A stretch of 64,000 nt of DNA from Sporolactobacillus sp. THM19-2 (GCF_004153195.1 NZ_SEMC01000004.1:124001-188000), one strand, 5' to 3'. Positions 37,582 through 46,486 are shown, counted from the first letter of the stretch. A program made the numbers and translations. The notes: generated by a model not told the origin, from the sequence alone.

Positions 37582-38547
37582 ATGATGGCCATCGCCCGCT
37601 GGAAGGAAACCAATCAACTACTCGCATATCAAATAAAAATGTCCTATGAAGAAGATGTCGTTAACGGGAATGAGTTTACGAAATCCCGGTGGTATACCTA
37701 CGCATCTCTGTCGATTGGCTCTTCACTATTCACGAGAAACGCAGATAAAGCCGCCAAAGCTGGCAAATTCGCAAAAGCAGGCAAAGTCGATGAAGTGGCG
37801 TTCCTGAAGCAGCTTTCAGAAAGAATAAACGAGAAAATCAGGAACGAAGCCACGGAGTTAAAACCGGGCAGCGAGGATTACATGCTTGAAAAACAGCGGA
37901 TCGCCCTGGAGGCGTTCAATAAAATCCTGAGAGACCAACAGGAAACCCCGCCGCTGTCATTCGCCGATGCCAATGGACGAATTCCGGTTAATGTGCTGAA
38001 CCCGGAGTATTTCCGGGATAGGTTGGAAGGGATCGTTTATAAGTCTGATGACAGTACTGTTGGGAAAGGTGTTAACACGCCTGGAACCTCTGATAATCCT
38101 AAGAGTAATAATACGAGTGAACCAATTACATCGATTGACAAACTAAAAAACACTGATAAATTTAGAAGAGGAGCCTTGGAACATATTCTTGAAGGACAAC
38201 TTAATGCACGTGGAAAAGCGGTAGGCTACCATTCTGAATCAATTCCAGACACACCTGGGAGGATTATTCCAGGGACAGAATCTGCACCAAATAAGTATGG
38301 TGTCTATAAAGCTAAGATAGAAGTTAACAATATTCCAAAGACGGCAAATGGAGGAGAATCAACCTTTTTTCCGGAGAATTGGGATGCGCAAAAAATAGTA
38401 GAATCAATTAACGAGGCATTCGAAAACAGGCAATTTATCGAAGGAACAAGAAACACTTTTATAGGTGAGTTGTCAAATGGTATGCAGATTCAAATGTATA
38501 TAGACATGAAGAGCGGTAAAATAATCTCATCATTTTCAATTTATTGA
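37582..38547 (+). CDS. EndoU-type nuclease toxin without LXG domain
   Basis: 321-residue frame. Residues 1-170 are a linker/pretoxin-like region (WYTYASLSIGSSLF, Lys/Ala-rich). Residues about 195-321 match bacterial EndoU ribonuclease toxins: the two histidines in ALEHILEGQLNARG and VGYHSE, GVYKAKIEV, and STFFPENWDAQKIVESINEAF with the usual C-terminal TFIGELSNGMQIQMY. No secretion domain precedes it, so it is an orphan or split part of an LXG toxin. Base composition turns markedly AT-rich from about 38060, where the toxic domain starts, which suggests cassette exchange. The in-frame ATG lacks a good ribosome binding site. Confidence 0.72.
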   Translation: MMAIARWKETNQLLAYQIKMSYEEDVVNGNEFTKSRWYTYASLSIGSSLFTRNADKAAKAGKFAKAGKVDEVAFLKQLSERINEKIRNEATELKPGSEDYMLEKQRIALEAFNKILRDQQETPPLSFADANGRIPVNVLNPEYFRDRLEGIVYKSDDSTVGKGVNTPGTSDNPKSNNTSEPITSIDKLKNTDKFRRGALEHILEGQLNARGKAVGYHSESIPDTPGRIIPGTESAPNKYGVYKAKIEVNNIPKTANGGESTFFPENWDAQKIVESINEAFENRQFIEGTRNTFIGELSNGMQIQMYIDMKSGKIISSFSIY

Positions 38548-38573
38548 ATCTATATATAAATGGAGGGATATCT

Positions 38574-38933
38574 TTGATTCAATATGAATTCGATGAAATT
38601 ACATTTGACAGCGGGAGTAAAACGTTGATTATTAAAACAAAAAATAGAGAAAAATATTTAGTTGCAACTTTTCTTATGTCTGACATCCAAGGTGGGGATC
38701 CTTCTTATGCTTTGGATAAATTCGAAGCTGTATTAGATGGAAGATTGGATTATGCAGAATTAAATGGTAATGTGTGTGGTGTTGAAATTCATAAAGATAA
38801 AACACAAATATACGATAATCTGGCTGATGATGGCAAAGGGGATTGGTGTGAAGTTAATACTAAAGATTTGAGAGATCTAATTGTTATTTGGGCTGCCAGA
38901 ATTAAAAAATACAGAGAAAAAAATCCAAATTAA
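38574..38933 (+). CDS. Probable immunity protein for the EndoU toxin
   Basis: 119-residue small acidic cytosolic protein (IQYEFDEITFDSGSKTLI...; WCEVNTKDLRDLIVIWAARI). The family is not recognised. Position directly after the toxin domain, small size, acidic charge and the same AT-rich composition are typical of cognate immunity genes. TTG 38574 has GGAGGG six bases upstream and is preferred over the TTG at 38544, which overlaps the toxin stop. Confidence 0.6.
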   Translation: MIQYEFDEITFDSGSKTLIIKTKNREKYLVATFLMSDIQGGDPSYALDKFEAVLDGRLDYAELNGNVCGVEIHKDKTQIYDNLADDGKGDWCEVNTKDLRDLIVIWAARIKKYREKNPN

Positions 38934-39019
38934 GTTCATACATCAGGCGAGATAGCCATTTTAGGATTGTTGAAATAGAGGGCGTCAAATAATCCTGACA
39001 CACCCGGGAAACTTCCTGG

Positions 39020-39289
39020 TGACCATTGTTAGACGTAGCGGCCGACAAAATTGGGGGTCTCCTGTGTTGGATAACCCTGTCTCTCAATCCAGCTACGATA
39101 ACTTGGTAAATATAAAAAGTTAGAGAATCAATGGGCTAAAGCAATTGAGAGTAGGAAAAAGGTTTCTGTTGATGTTTAAATTAATTACGATGGAGATAAT
39201 TCAAGACCGGTAAGTATTGAGATAATTTCAGAGATTGATGGATATGTTAAGAAGACAAACTATAATGGACCCAAGAATTCGGACACGAA
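39020..39289 (+). pseudogene. Remnant of a second toxin C-terminal domain
   Basis: Two frames carry protein-like text: RQNWGSPVLDNPVSQSSYDN, then, after a frameshift at 39120, KLENQWAKAIESRKKVSVDV, a stop at 39177 where Lys would be expected, and INYDGDNSRPVSIEIISEI. The ENQWAKAxxSxKKVxVxI...RP pattern is that of the DNA/RNA non-specific endonuclease ends of LXG and related toxins. It is therefore the decayed tail of another toxin cassette, cut at 39266 by an insertion sequence. Confidence 0.55.
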
Positions 39290-39700
39290 ATGAGGATGTG
39301 TTAAGGTAGATTTATGAAGCGTAAATCATACTCAAAAGACTTCAAAGCCAAAATCGTGCTCGAAATTCTGCGGGAGGAGATGACGCTAAACGAATTGTCC
39401 TCCAGGTACGGTGCCCATGTCAATCTGTTGCGAAAATGGAAGAAGACAGCCCTGGAACAGTTGCCACAACTCTTCGACCGCCGGCAGAACGAACAGAGCC
39501 GGATGCAGGCGGCATACGAAGAAAAAATCGAAAGGCTCTATGGCGAAGTTGGCCGCCTGACCACGGAACTCTCGTGGCTTAAAAAAAATCTGGCTTCGAT
39601 GATGTCTCGCGAAGGGCGAAAGGGTAAATCTCTTTCGCCTGACGAGATAACCTACATTGCTCGCTTCTCTATGTCAAGCGGTGCTCGTGCGGCATATTGA
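39266..39700 (+). mobile_element. Truncated IS3-family element (left end and OrfA)
   Basis: A TGGACCC...GGACA-type left terminus at 39266 is followed by OrfA; the OrfB part is missing. The element breaks off at about 39698 where a second IS of opposite orientation begins. Confidence 0.6.
39314..39700 (+). CDS. IS3-family transposase OrfA, 3' end altered
   Basis: 128-residue helix-turn-helix protein of the HTH_Tnp_1 type: KRKSYSKDFKAKIVLEIL, ELSSRYGAHVNLLRKWKK and a coiled coil ending ELSWLKKNLASMMSREGR. Normally OrfA ends near this point and a -1 frameshift yields the OrfAB transposase. Here about 25 foreign residues follow and OrfB is absent, so the element cannot transpose on its own. Confidence 0.8.
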   Translation: MKRKSYSKDFKAKIVLEILREEMTLNELSSRYGAHVNLLRKWKKTALEQLPQLFDRRQNEQSRMQAAYEEKIERLYGEVGRLTTELSWLKKNLASMMSREGRKGKSLSPDEITYIARFSMSSGARAAY

Positions 39701-40500
39701 TCAGGCTGTCTTCAAAAACTTGTGCTCTGCTTCCTGAGGCGTCAGATAATCGAGAGAGCTATGTATTCTACCCCTGTTGTACCAGCCTTCAATGTATTGA
39801 AAGAGAGCACGTTTTGCTTCATCGAAATCTTTATAGGTCGTCTGATGAACTTCCTCTTTCTTCAAGGTCGCATGAAAAGATTCGATGCAAGCGTTATCGT
39901 ACGGGCAACCTTTTTTACTGAAGGAATGGACGATTTGTTTCTCTTGAATCGCTTTCTCAAATTCATGACTTGTATACTGGGAGCCAAGATCCGTATGCAG
40001 GATTAGACCCGGTTCAGGATTTTGATTGACACAAACGTTTTCTAAAGCCCGCAGTGCGGGCTCCGTGGTCATGCTCCGTGAAAAAGAAATAACCAACAAT
40101 TTTTCGTGTACACAAGTCCATGACTGACGCCAGGTAACACCAGCCCTCTTTGATTGTGTGAATATAAGTGATATCAGCTACCCATTTTTGGTTGATTTTT
40201 GTGGCTGTAAAATCTTGAGCCAGTACATTTTTTCTGTTCTCAACCGGTCCCTGGCTCGATTGCGGACGATATTTTTTCACAATGATGGAACGCAGATTAG
40301 CTCGTCTCATAAGTCGCTGCACGCGTTTAAGGCTGACCCTGAAGCTTTCTTTTCTCAAGCGTTTCTGAATCTTGGGAGCTCCGTATATTCGTTTACTTTC
40401 TGTATGTTTACTTTCTGTATAATGGGCCTGAATGCGCTGCATCAACTCCCATTTCTCACGGGCCAGGCTGGACTCACAGGCACTACGATTATCAAATAAA
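39698..40500 (-). mobile_element. Broken IS3-family (IS150-like) element
   Basis: Contains a frameshifted OrfB on the minus strand without OrfA; the 5' end is cut near 40490. It abuts the plus-strand IS remnant, a nested insertion. Confidence 0.65.
39701..40490 (-). pseudogene. IS3-family transposase OrfB, frameshifted and 5'-truncated
   Basis: The integrase core is split over two frames: RIYGAPKIQKRLRKES, VADITYIHTIKEGWCYLASV and DLCTRKIVGY in the first, then SFSRSMTTEPALRALEN, LHTDLGSQYTS, NACIESFHATLKKEEVH in the second. One extra T in the run near 40090 explains the shift. DDE residues are all present (D in VADITY, D in HTDLGSQY, E in ESFHATLKKE). A 13-bp tandem duplication near 40408 repeats the peptide HTESK. 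The N-terminal part and OrfA are missing. Confidence 0.82.
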
Positions 40501-40633
40501 TATAAATAAATTTTCTAGTTTTCCAGATGGTAGAAAGTCTCAATATCCGGATATGATTTTCAAGGACAAAAGTCAAATAGGGTTGTCGTACTTTTTGAAT
40601 GACGACATGACTGATATGTCACAGATTTTTTAA
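40490..40633 (+). pseudogene. C-terminal fragment of a lost gene, probably toxin/immunity related
   Basis: Plus-strand frame without start: QININKFSSFPDGRKSQYP, then DMIFKDKSQIGLSYFLNDDM and a stop at 40631. AT-rich like the immunity gene at 38574. The insertion sequence cuts its 5' side. The family is not recognised. Confidence 0.35.
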
Positions 40634-42916
40634 CATATTGACCTGAAAAGTGACCGTCTCTCCAGAGGAGATCGTTCTTTTTTGATTGTTTATGGTCAGT
40701 TCCAGAGAACCTGAACGCTCAAGTTGACATTGTCCCAGACCTTGTGCAATCTTAAATCGCAGCGTTTTACCCTGAAACACAACATGAAAGGAATAGTTAT
40801 TCCATTTTAAGGGGATGGATGGTCTGAGCGAAAGACCTTTTTCTGTGATCCTGATTCCGGCAAAACCAAACAGAATAGCCATCCACGATCCGCCAAGATT
40901 TGCAAGATGCAATCCATCACGTGTGTTACCCTGAATGTTATCCAGATCAATCCGTGCCGATTTTAGAAAATAGTCATACGCTTTCCGGTATTCGCCGATC
41001 CTCGCTGCCATAATACTGAAAATACAGGTTGACAGAGAAGAATCGTGTGTTGTGATTTTTTCGTAATAATGGAACGAATTTCGAATCGTTTCAATGTCGG
41101 CAGCCCCCTCAAGCAAAAAATGCGCAAGTAGCGTATCCGCCTGTTTGCATACCTGATGACGGTAAAGTGTCAGCGGATGGTAGTGAAGGAGCAGGGGGTA
41201 GTGATTATCTGGCGTGCCGGCAAAGTCCCACACGGCTTTATTCAGAAACGTGTCATCCTGTGGATTTATCTTCAAGTCTTCATCATACGGGAGATACATG
41301 GCTTGAGCCGCTCTGTCCCAACTCCTGATTTCTTCAGGTGACAGATGCAGCCTTTCTGACAAAGTGTTCAAGGTTTCCGGCGCTTTCTTTTGCAATATAT
41401 GATAATATTTTACGGCAACATTTAAATTGAATTGAGCCATAGCATTTGTATAATAATTGTTGTTCACAATCGCCGTATATTCGTCAGGACCGGTGACATC
41501 GTCGATACAAAAGTGACCGTTCTGAAAATGGCCGATATCAATCCAGATCCTTGCCGTCTCAACAATCATTTCAAAACCGTATTTTTCCAGAAAATCAAGA
41601 TCGCCGGTTGCTCTCATATACTGTGCATAACTGTAGGCAATATCTGCATTGATGTGGTATTGCGCCGTACCTGCCGGGAAGAATGCCGAACATTCCGTTC
41701 CGGATATGGTCCGCCAGGGAAATAAAGTACCTTGATGATGTCCCATCTCACGGGCATGCTTTCGCGCCTGATCCAGTATGGTATACCTGTATTGAAGCAG
41801 ATGTCGGGCAATGTCCGGTCTGGTAAGCGTAAAAAAAGGAACAGTGAAAATTTCCGTATCCCAGAAATAATGACCTTCGTAACCTTCTCCAGACAGTCCC
41901 TTCGCGGCGATACTGCTGAATGGATCACGACCGGCAGACTGCAACAAATGGAACAGATTGAAACGAATGCCTTCCTGAATTGCGGGATCCCCGTCGATCA
42001 TCACATCAGAGATCGACCAGAAGGCATCAAGAAAACGCTTCTGCTCCTTCAGAAGTTCGGAGAAAGACAGAACGTCAATCTTCTGATGGAGATTGACCCC
42101 TGTCCGTTCAGTTTGAGACCCGTGCCTCAGGGAATCGGTATAAATGTTTTTTTTTACAGCAGTCACCGGCTTATTTAACAGAAAAGTGATGGAGGTCTCC
42201 ACGCTGCTTTTCCTGATCCAGATGTTCCGCGTGCAGGGAACAGATAATCGGATAGAACTGACACAGGATACATCCAGATTCGACATAGAAGTGCGATCCG
42301 AAACGATACTCAGATCATCCAAAGTCCGGCAGTCCGTCACTGAGAGTTTCGCCTCATCAGCCGAACCGACACGTGCATCATGATGATCCGAAAAATTTTC
42401 TATTTTGCCATTAATGGATGACATAAGCGTGACTTTTCCATGAAAATTGACCGGCTCAATATGCAGTTCGACAGCGAACAGCTCACGGTGCGAAAATGAG
42501 ACAAGCCGGCGAAAAGTGAGGATAAGCTCCCTTCCATGTGGCGAACGCCAGTGGATCAGGCGTTCAGAATATCCCGCATCCAGGTGAAGGGTACGCTCAA
42601 ATCGAATAATCTTTCCTGTGAACAGGGAGAACGGTTCAGAGTCCTCACCAAAATATAGCTGCATGCTTTGGGAATCAATGACATTCATCATTTTTTGTTT
42701 GGTCTGCGGGTAACCGTAAGCCCTTTCTCCGTAATGGATCGGGACGATATCATAAAAGGCGTTGATATATGTTCCACGGATCGACCGAATCTCATCCGGA
42801 CAGGCTTCTTCAAAATTTCCTCTGACCCCGAGATAGCCGTTTGCAAGAGAAAACAGAGATTCATTGACCGGTAACTGTTCCCTGGACAGGTCATTATTGC
42901 TGTAGATCCAGCTCAA
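40619..42916 (-). CDS. GH65 disaccharide phosphorylase (trehalose/kojibiose/maltose type)
   Basis: 765-residue cytosolic inverting phosphorylase that splits an alpha-glucoside disaccharide with phosphate into beta-glucose-1-phosphate and glucose. N-terminal beta-sandwich opens SLFSLANGYLGVRGNFEEA. The (alpha/alpha)6 barrel has GYEGHYFWDTEIF and the general acid in VTGPDEYTAIVNNNYYTN (Glu near 476). FPAGTAQYHINADIAYSY resembles trehalose/kojibiose phosphorylase-like members more than maltose phosphorylase, but the disaccharide cannot be fixed. It is the last gene of an importer operon. A broken duplicate lies at 30567-31093. Confidence 0.88.
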   Translation of the reverse strand: MSWIYSNNDLSREQLPVNESLFSLANGYLGVRGNFEEACPDEIRSIRGTYINAFYDIVPIHYGERAYGYPQTKQKMMNVIDSQSMQLYFGEDSEPFSLFTGKIIRFERTLHLDAGYSERLIHWRSPHGRELILTFRRLVSFSHRELFAVELHIEPVNFHGKVTLMSSINGKIENFSDHHDARVGSADEAKLSVTDCRTLDDLSIVSDRTSMSNLDVSCVSSIRLSVPCTRNIWIRKSSVETSITFLLNKPVTAVKKNIYTDSLRHGSQTERTGVNLHQKIDVLSFSELLKEQKRFLDAFWSISDVMIDGDPAIQEGIRFNLFHLLQSAGRDPFSSIAAKGLSGEGYEGHYFWDTEIFTVPFFTLTRPDIARHLLQYRYTILDQARKHAREMGHHQGTLFPWRTISGTECSAFFPAGTAQYHINADIAYSYAQYMRATGDLDFLEKYGFEMIVETARIWIDIGHFQNGHFCIDDVTGPDEYTAIVNNNYYTNAMAQFNLNVAVKYYHILQKKAPETLNTLSERLHLSPEEIRSWDRAAQAMYLPYDEDLKINPQDDTFLNKAVWDFAGTPDNHYPLLLHYHPLTLYRHQVCKQADTLLAHFLLEGAADIETIRNSFHYYEKITTHDSSLSTCIFSIMAARIGEYRKAYDYFLKSARIDLDNIQGNTRDGLHLANLGGSWMAILFGFAGIRITEKGLSLRPSIPLKWNNYSFHVVFQGKTLRFKIAQGLGQCQLERSGSLELTINNQKRTISSGETVTFQVNMLKNL

Positions 42917-42938
42917 TTTATCTCATCTCACTTTTTGA

Positions 42939-43772
42939 TTATTCTTTCACTCCGCCACTCGTCAGTCCGGATACAATTCTCTTCTGAAAAAGGAGAACGA
43001 TAATGAGTGTCGGCAGGGTAACAATCACCGTTGCAGCAGACACTTCACTCCAGAGGATCTGAAACTGTGTACGAAGAAAAGAGACGGCTACCGGAACGGT
43101 CTGATAACTGGCATTAGAGTTCAATGTAATCGTCAGTAAAAATTCATTCCAGGCAGCGATAAAAACAATAATGGCCGTTGTAAAAACCCCGGGAGCAGCA
43201 AGTGGAAAGACAATTTTATACAAGATCTGAAATGGCGTTGCACCATCTACTTTCGCTGATTCCTCCAGTGCAATCGGAATCTGGTTAAAATGGGTAACGA
43301 GAATCCAGACGGCAATCGGCAACGTAATCGTAGAGTAGGGGAGTACAACGGCATAGCTGTTTGTCAAGTGAAGATTCATAAACAGGTTATACATCGGTCC
43401 TGCCATAATCATCTGCGGAAACATGGAAACAGCGAGAATCAGACCAAGAAGTACGTTTTTCCCCCAGAAATGGAAGCGAGAAATAGCATAAGCAGCCAGT
43501 GTGGCGATGACGATGATATATACAGTAGTCGTTGTTGCGACAATTAAACTGTTCTTTACAGAATTGAGGATGCCTTTATTGAACAGGACTTCTCTATAGG
43601 CGTCCCAGGTTGGATGATCTGCAATGAGGCTGTATGCACCGGCACCGAATATTTCCCCGTTGGGTTTGAACGACGTGATCAGAATCCAGAAGAAAGGAAA
43701 GATCATGCCGAACAGAAAAACAAGGATCACTGCAGCACCGAGAAAGTTCCATTTATGCTTTGTTTTTGCCAC
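42939..43772 (-). CDS. Sugar ABC transporter permease (MalG/MdxG-like)
   Basis: 277-residue inner membrane permease, six segments. The EAA loop reads EESAKVDGATPFQILYKIVFPLAAPG, typical of CUT1 importers. The likely start is GTG 43772 with GGGGGTG six bases upstream; the GTG at 43781 overlaps that site. It pairs with the MalF-like protein and precedes the GH65 phosphorylase by 22 bases, so the imported disaccharide is presumably the phosphorylase substrate. Confidence 0.88.
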   Translation of the reverse strand: MAKTKHKWNFLGAAVILVFLFGMIFPFFWILITSFKPNGEIFGAGAYSLIADHPTWDAYREVLFNKGILNSVKNSLIVATTTTVYIIVIATLAAYAISRFHFWGKNVLLGLILAVSMFPQMIMAGPMYNLFMNLHLTNSYAVVLPYSTITLPIAVWILVTHFNQIPIALEESAKVDGATPFQILYKIVFPLAAPGVFTTAIIVFIAAWNEFLLTITLNSNASYQTVPVAVSFLRTQFQILWSEVSAATVIVTLPTLIIVLLFQKRIVSGLTSGGVKE

Positions 43773-43784
43773 GATAATCACCCC

Positions 43785-44999
43785 CTAATTTTTATCCATG
43801 AGATTAGTACCAAGAATTTTGACAAAAAGGATGGCAATGATGGCGACACAGATAAACATAACCATAACAATGACGGAACCATACCCGAAATTGGTCTGGC
43901 CGAACATCGTTTTATAGGAGTAAAGAGACAGTGTCTCCGTCGCGCCGCCCGGTCCTCCGTTTGTCAGAACATAAACCAGGTCGAATACCCGAAATGCATC
44001 CAGTGTGCGAAAGAGCAGGGCAACAAGAATGGCCGGTTTCAACATCGGCAGGGTAATCCTGAAGAATGTCTGGACTTTGTTTGCTCCGTCGATTTCAGAA
44101 GCTTCGTAAACGTCCTTTGGAATGGTATGCAACCCGGCGAGCAGCAGGATCGCCATGTAGGGTGTCGTTTTCCAGATATCGGCGATGATTGTTGCAATCA
44201 TGGCTCCGGTTCCTGAAAGCAGAAGATCACTTGCATCAGAAATCAGTCCAATCGATTCAAAAACATGGGCCACAATTCCGCTGCTCCCGTCATAAAGATA
44301 GCTCCACATCAGAGCAGCAACCGCGGTCGGGATGGCCCAGGGGATCAGTGAAGTGGTTCGAATAAATCCCTGACCGCGTATCGCTTTATTCATAATCATC
44401 GCAAGGGCAAGACCGAGAACAAATTCAAAAAGCACCGAAATGAACGTGAAAATAGTGGTATTCCACAGTGTCATGCTGAGTCGCCGGTCGGTGAATGCCT
44501 TCGCGTAACCTTTGAAGCCAATGAAATTGGATTCAATAAAACTGCGATCATAATCTCTGACGATCTTGATCAGGTTCTTCCCGTTTTTTGTATGATACTC
44601 TTCATTTAATGCCTGTACGGTTGTAGCGGCGTTCCGGGAAAGTCCTTTCAGCTGGCTCTTCTCCTCACCGCTGATTTTCTGAACACCGTCTCTACCTTTA
44701 AATGTCAAGGCGGCCTGATCTACTTCTTTAAGCAGCTGATCAGCTTTGGATTGATCACGAGGGTCAGTAATCTGATCCATGTCTTCAGAAAGAAACAGCT
44801 TAACATAGGTCTGCGTCTCATCAAATAACTCGAAGTTGTATCTGTCGCTGAGATACAGTCCTGACTTCTGCTGGTCATTGAGCCGATAATCGAAAAAAGT
44901 ATAGACAAAGGATTGAAGAATCGGCCAGAGTGAGAAGATGGCGATCAGGAGAACGGTCGGGAAAATAAACAGGAAGGTTTGCACTCCTGTTTTTTTCAT
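43785..44999 (-). CDS. Sugar ABC transporter permease (MalF/MdxF-like)
   Basis: 404-residue permease. After the first membrane segment there is an extracytoplasmic insert of about 120 residues (roughly 35-155), reminiscent of the large P2 loop of MalF, which contacts the binding protein. The EAA loop is EASEIDGANKVQTFFRITLPMLKP. ATG 44999 follows GGAGGTG at six bases; the reading frame extends five codons further upstream without need. It forms a heterodimer with the MalG-like protein. No ATPase gene is nearby; a shared MsmX-type ATPase elsewhere is likely. Confidence 0.88.
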   Translation of the reverse strand: MKKTGVQTFLFIFPTVLLIAIFSLWPILQSFVYTFFDYRLNDQQKSGLYLSDRYNFELFDETQTYVKLFLSEDMDQITDPRDQSKADQLLKEVDQAALTFKGRDGVQKISGEEKSQLKGLSRNAATTVQALNEEYHTKNGKNLIKIVRDYDRSFIESNFIGFKGYAKAFTDRRLSMTLWNTTIFTFISVLFEFVLGLALAMIMNKAIRGQGFIRTTSLIPWAIPTAVAALMWSYLYDGSSGIVAHVFESIGLISDASDLLLSGTGAMIATIIADIWKTTPYMAILLLAGLHTIPKDVYEASEIDGANKVQTFFRITLPMLKPAILVALLFRTLDAFRVFDLVYVLTNGGPGGATETLSLYSYKTMFGQTNFGYGSVIVMVMFICVAIIAILFVKILGTNLMDKN

Positions 45000-45040
45000 T
45001 TTAAACACCTCCATGTCAAGAAATTTATGGCCGGACTCTC

Positions 45041-45075
45041 TAAAAATAAGAGGCTCTAATTACGATTAGAGCCTC
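45041..45075 (-). terminator. Intercistronic hairpin between binding protein and permease genes
   Basis: On the minus strand GAGGCTCTAAT and ATTAGAGCCTC pair perfectly around CGTA, followed by TTATTTTTA. It should terminate part of the transcripts, giving excess binding protein. Confidence 0.8.
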
Positions 45076-45100
45076 GCAGGAAATGTTTCAGTGTGAAGAT

Positions 45101-46339
45101 TTACTGATCAAGCGCATCCTGAATCGTCTGCACTGCTCCGTCAATATCCTTACCGCTGCTCAGATATTTATGGGCAGCGATCTGTATGGCATCAGACAGT
45201 TTATTATAATCAGCTGTAACTGGGCGGGCAATGGTATTGGACAGGGCTTTCCGGAATCCAGGCATAGCCAGCAGTTCGTTACTTTTCAGAACGGTGTCGT
45301 CTTTCAGCAAAGCATTATAACCCGGCAGGTATCCGCCCTCAGTTGTCATGATCTTCTGGCCTTCCTCACCGGCAACGAATTGAACAAATTCCCACGCGCC
45401 ATCAAGATGTTCTGACTTCTTGTTCAAGCCCAGCAGCCATCCGCCGACAGTCCCTCCGTTCGGAAGAGGGGCAATACCAACCTGATCCAGCTGGATATTG
45501 ACACCTTCATCCTGTGCTTTTACGGTACCATACTGAAATGGCCAGTTGCGGGCAAAAACAGTATTGCCCTGAACGAAACTTGTCGCCGTCTCGGCTTCCA
45601 TGTAATTCAACAGATCTCCTGGTGCCGAAGCAGCCTTTGTGAAGCCATACATGGTCTGAAGCCCGCCCTTAATATCTTTATAGGAATTGGAAAATTCGGT
45701 CAGGTTTACGGTCAGGCCTTCGTATTGTTTTGATTGATAAACGAACCCGTTCTTGGTTCCGCCTTTACCCGCGTATTTGTCAGCAAGTTTTCCGAGATCT
45801 TCGTAGGTATAGTCACCGTTTTCAAGCTTTGCTGCATCTTCTTTACTGACAATGTCTTTTCTGAAATAGAGGAGCCCGACATCGGGGAAGAAGGGAAGTG
45901 TGTACTGTTTCCCTTCATAATTTCCTGAAGTCATCGAACCGGCATTAAAATCATCCTTGTTCAGACCGGCTTTGACCATTAATTGATCAATAGGTTCCAG
46001 ATAGCCGGCACCTGCGAATTCTCCTGCCCAGACAACATCCATGGAGATCATGTCATACTCATCAGAACCACTGGAGAGCGAAGTGAGCAACTGATCGTGC
46101 ATCTGAGCCGAATCATTGGTCATCTGCACCCATTTCACTTTGTATTTATCAGATTGTTTATTAAAAGCCTTAATGACTTCCTTTGTTGCCGGAGTATTAT
46201 CACTTTGCGCTGCAAATGTAAGTGTGATTTTCTTAGAAGGCTGTGAATCACTTGACCCGGAACCCTCATTTCCGCAGGCAGCCAAAATTCCGGTCAATAG
46301 TGTAAGCGCTGTCATAATAGTGATGACCTTTTTCAGCAT
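45101..46339 (-). CDS. Sugar ABC transporter substrate-binding lipoprotein (MdxE/MalE-like)
   Basis: 412-residue extracytoplasmic binding protein with lipobox LAAC (lipidated C22). The mature part shows the SBP_bac_1 pattern: DMISMDVVWAGEFAGAGYLEPI and VFARNWPFQYG. The segment KNGFVYQSKQYEGLTVN matches the trehalose/maltose-binding subgroup. ATG 46339 follows GGAGG. It heads the operon binding protein - MalF - MalG - GH65 phosphorylase, divergent from an AraC-type regulator. Confidence 0.9.
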   Translation of the reverse strand: MLKKVITIMTALTLLTGILAACGNEGSGSSDSQPSKKITLTFAAQSDNTPATKEVIKAFNKQSDKYKVKWVQMTNDSAQMHDQLLTSLSSGSDEYDMISMDVVWAGEFAGAGYLEPIDQLMVKAGLNKDDFNAGSMTSGNYEGKQYTLPFFPDVGLLYFRKDIVSKEDAAKLENGDYTYEDLGKLADKYAGKGGTKNGFVYQSKQYEGLTVNLTEFSNSYKDIKGGLQTMYGFTKAASAPGDLLNYMEAETATSFVQGNTVFARNWPFQYGTVKAQDEGVNIQLDQVGIAPLPNGGTVGGWLLGLNKKSEHLDGAWEFVQFVAGEEGQKIMTTEGGYLPGYNALLKDDTVLKSNELLAMPGFRKALSNTIARPVTADYNKLSDAIQIAAHKYLSSGKDIDGAVQTIQDALDQ

Positions 46340-46373
46340 GTAAAATTCCTCCCTGTTTCATAATTGTTACTAT

Positions 46374-46387
46374 ACAAGATAACTTGT
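46374..46387. promoter_or_regulatory. Inverted repeat in the divergent control region
   Basis: ACAAGATAACTTGT is a 5-4-5 inverted repeat 35 bases upstream of the binding-protein gene, between it and the AraC-type regulator. It overlaps likely promoter sequence (TATAGT on the minus strand) and is a candidate operator. Confidence 0.4.
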
Positions 46388-46486
46388 TATATATCACACT
46401 TTGATTTTACTGTTAGGGGTAGTAGAATGATATTAGATCCTTTAGACATTTTATAAAATAATTAGAGGTGAAGGGGGGGATCGATT

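Noticed and set aside
35220-38933. Complete type VII secretion system
   Set aside because: Only substrate and accessory genes are present; no EssC/YukB, EsaA/YueB or WXG100 gene lies in the window.
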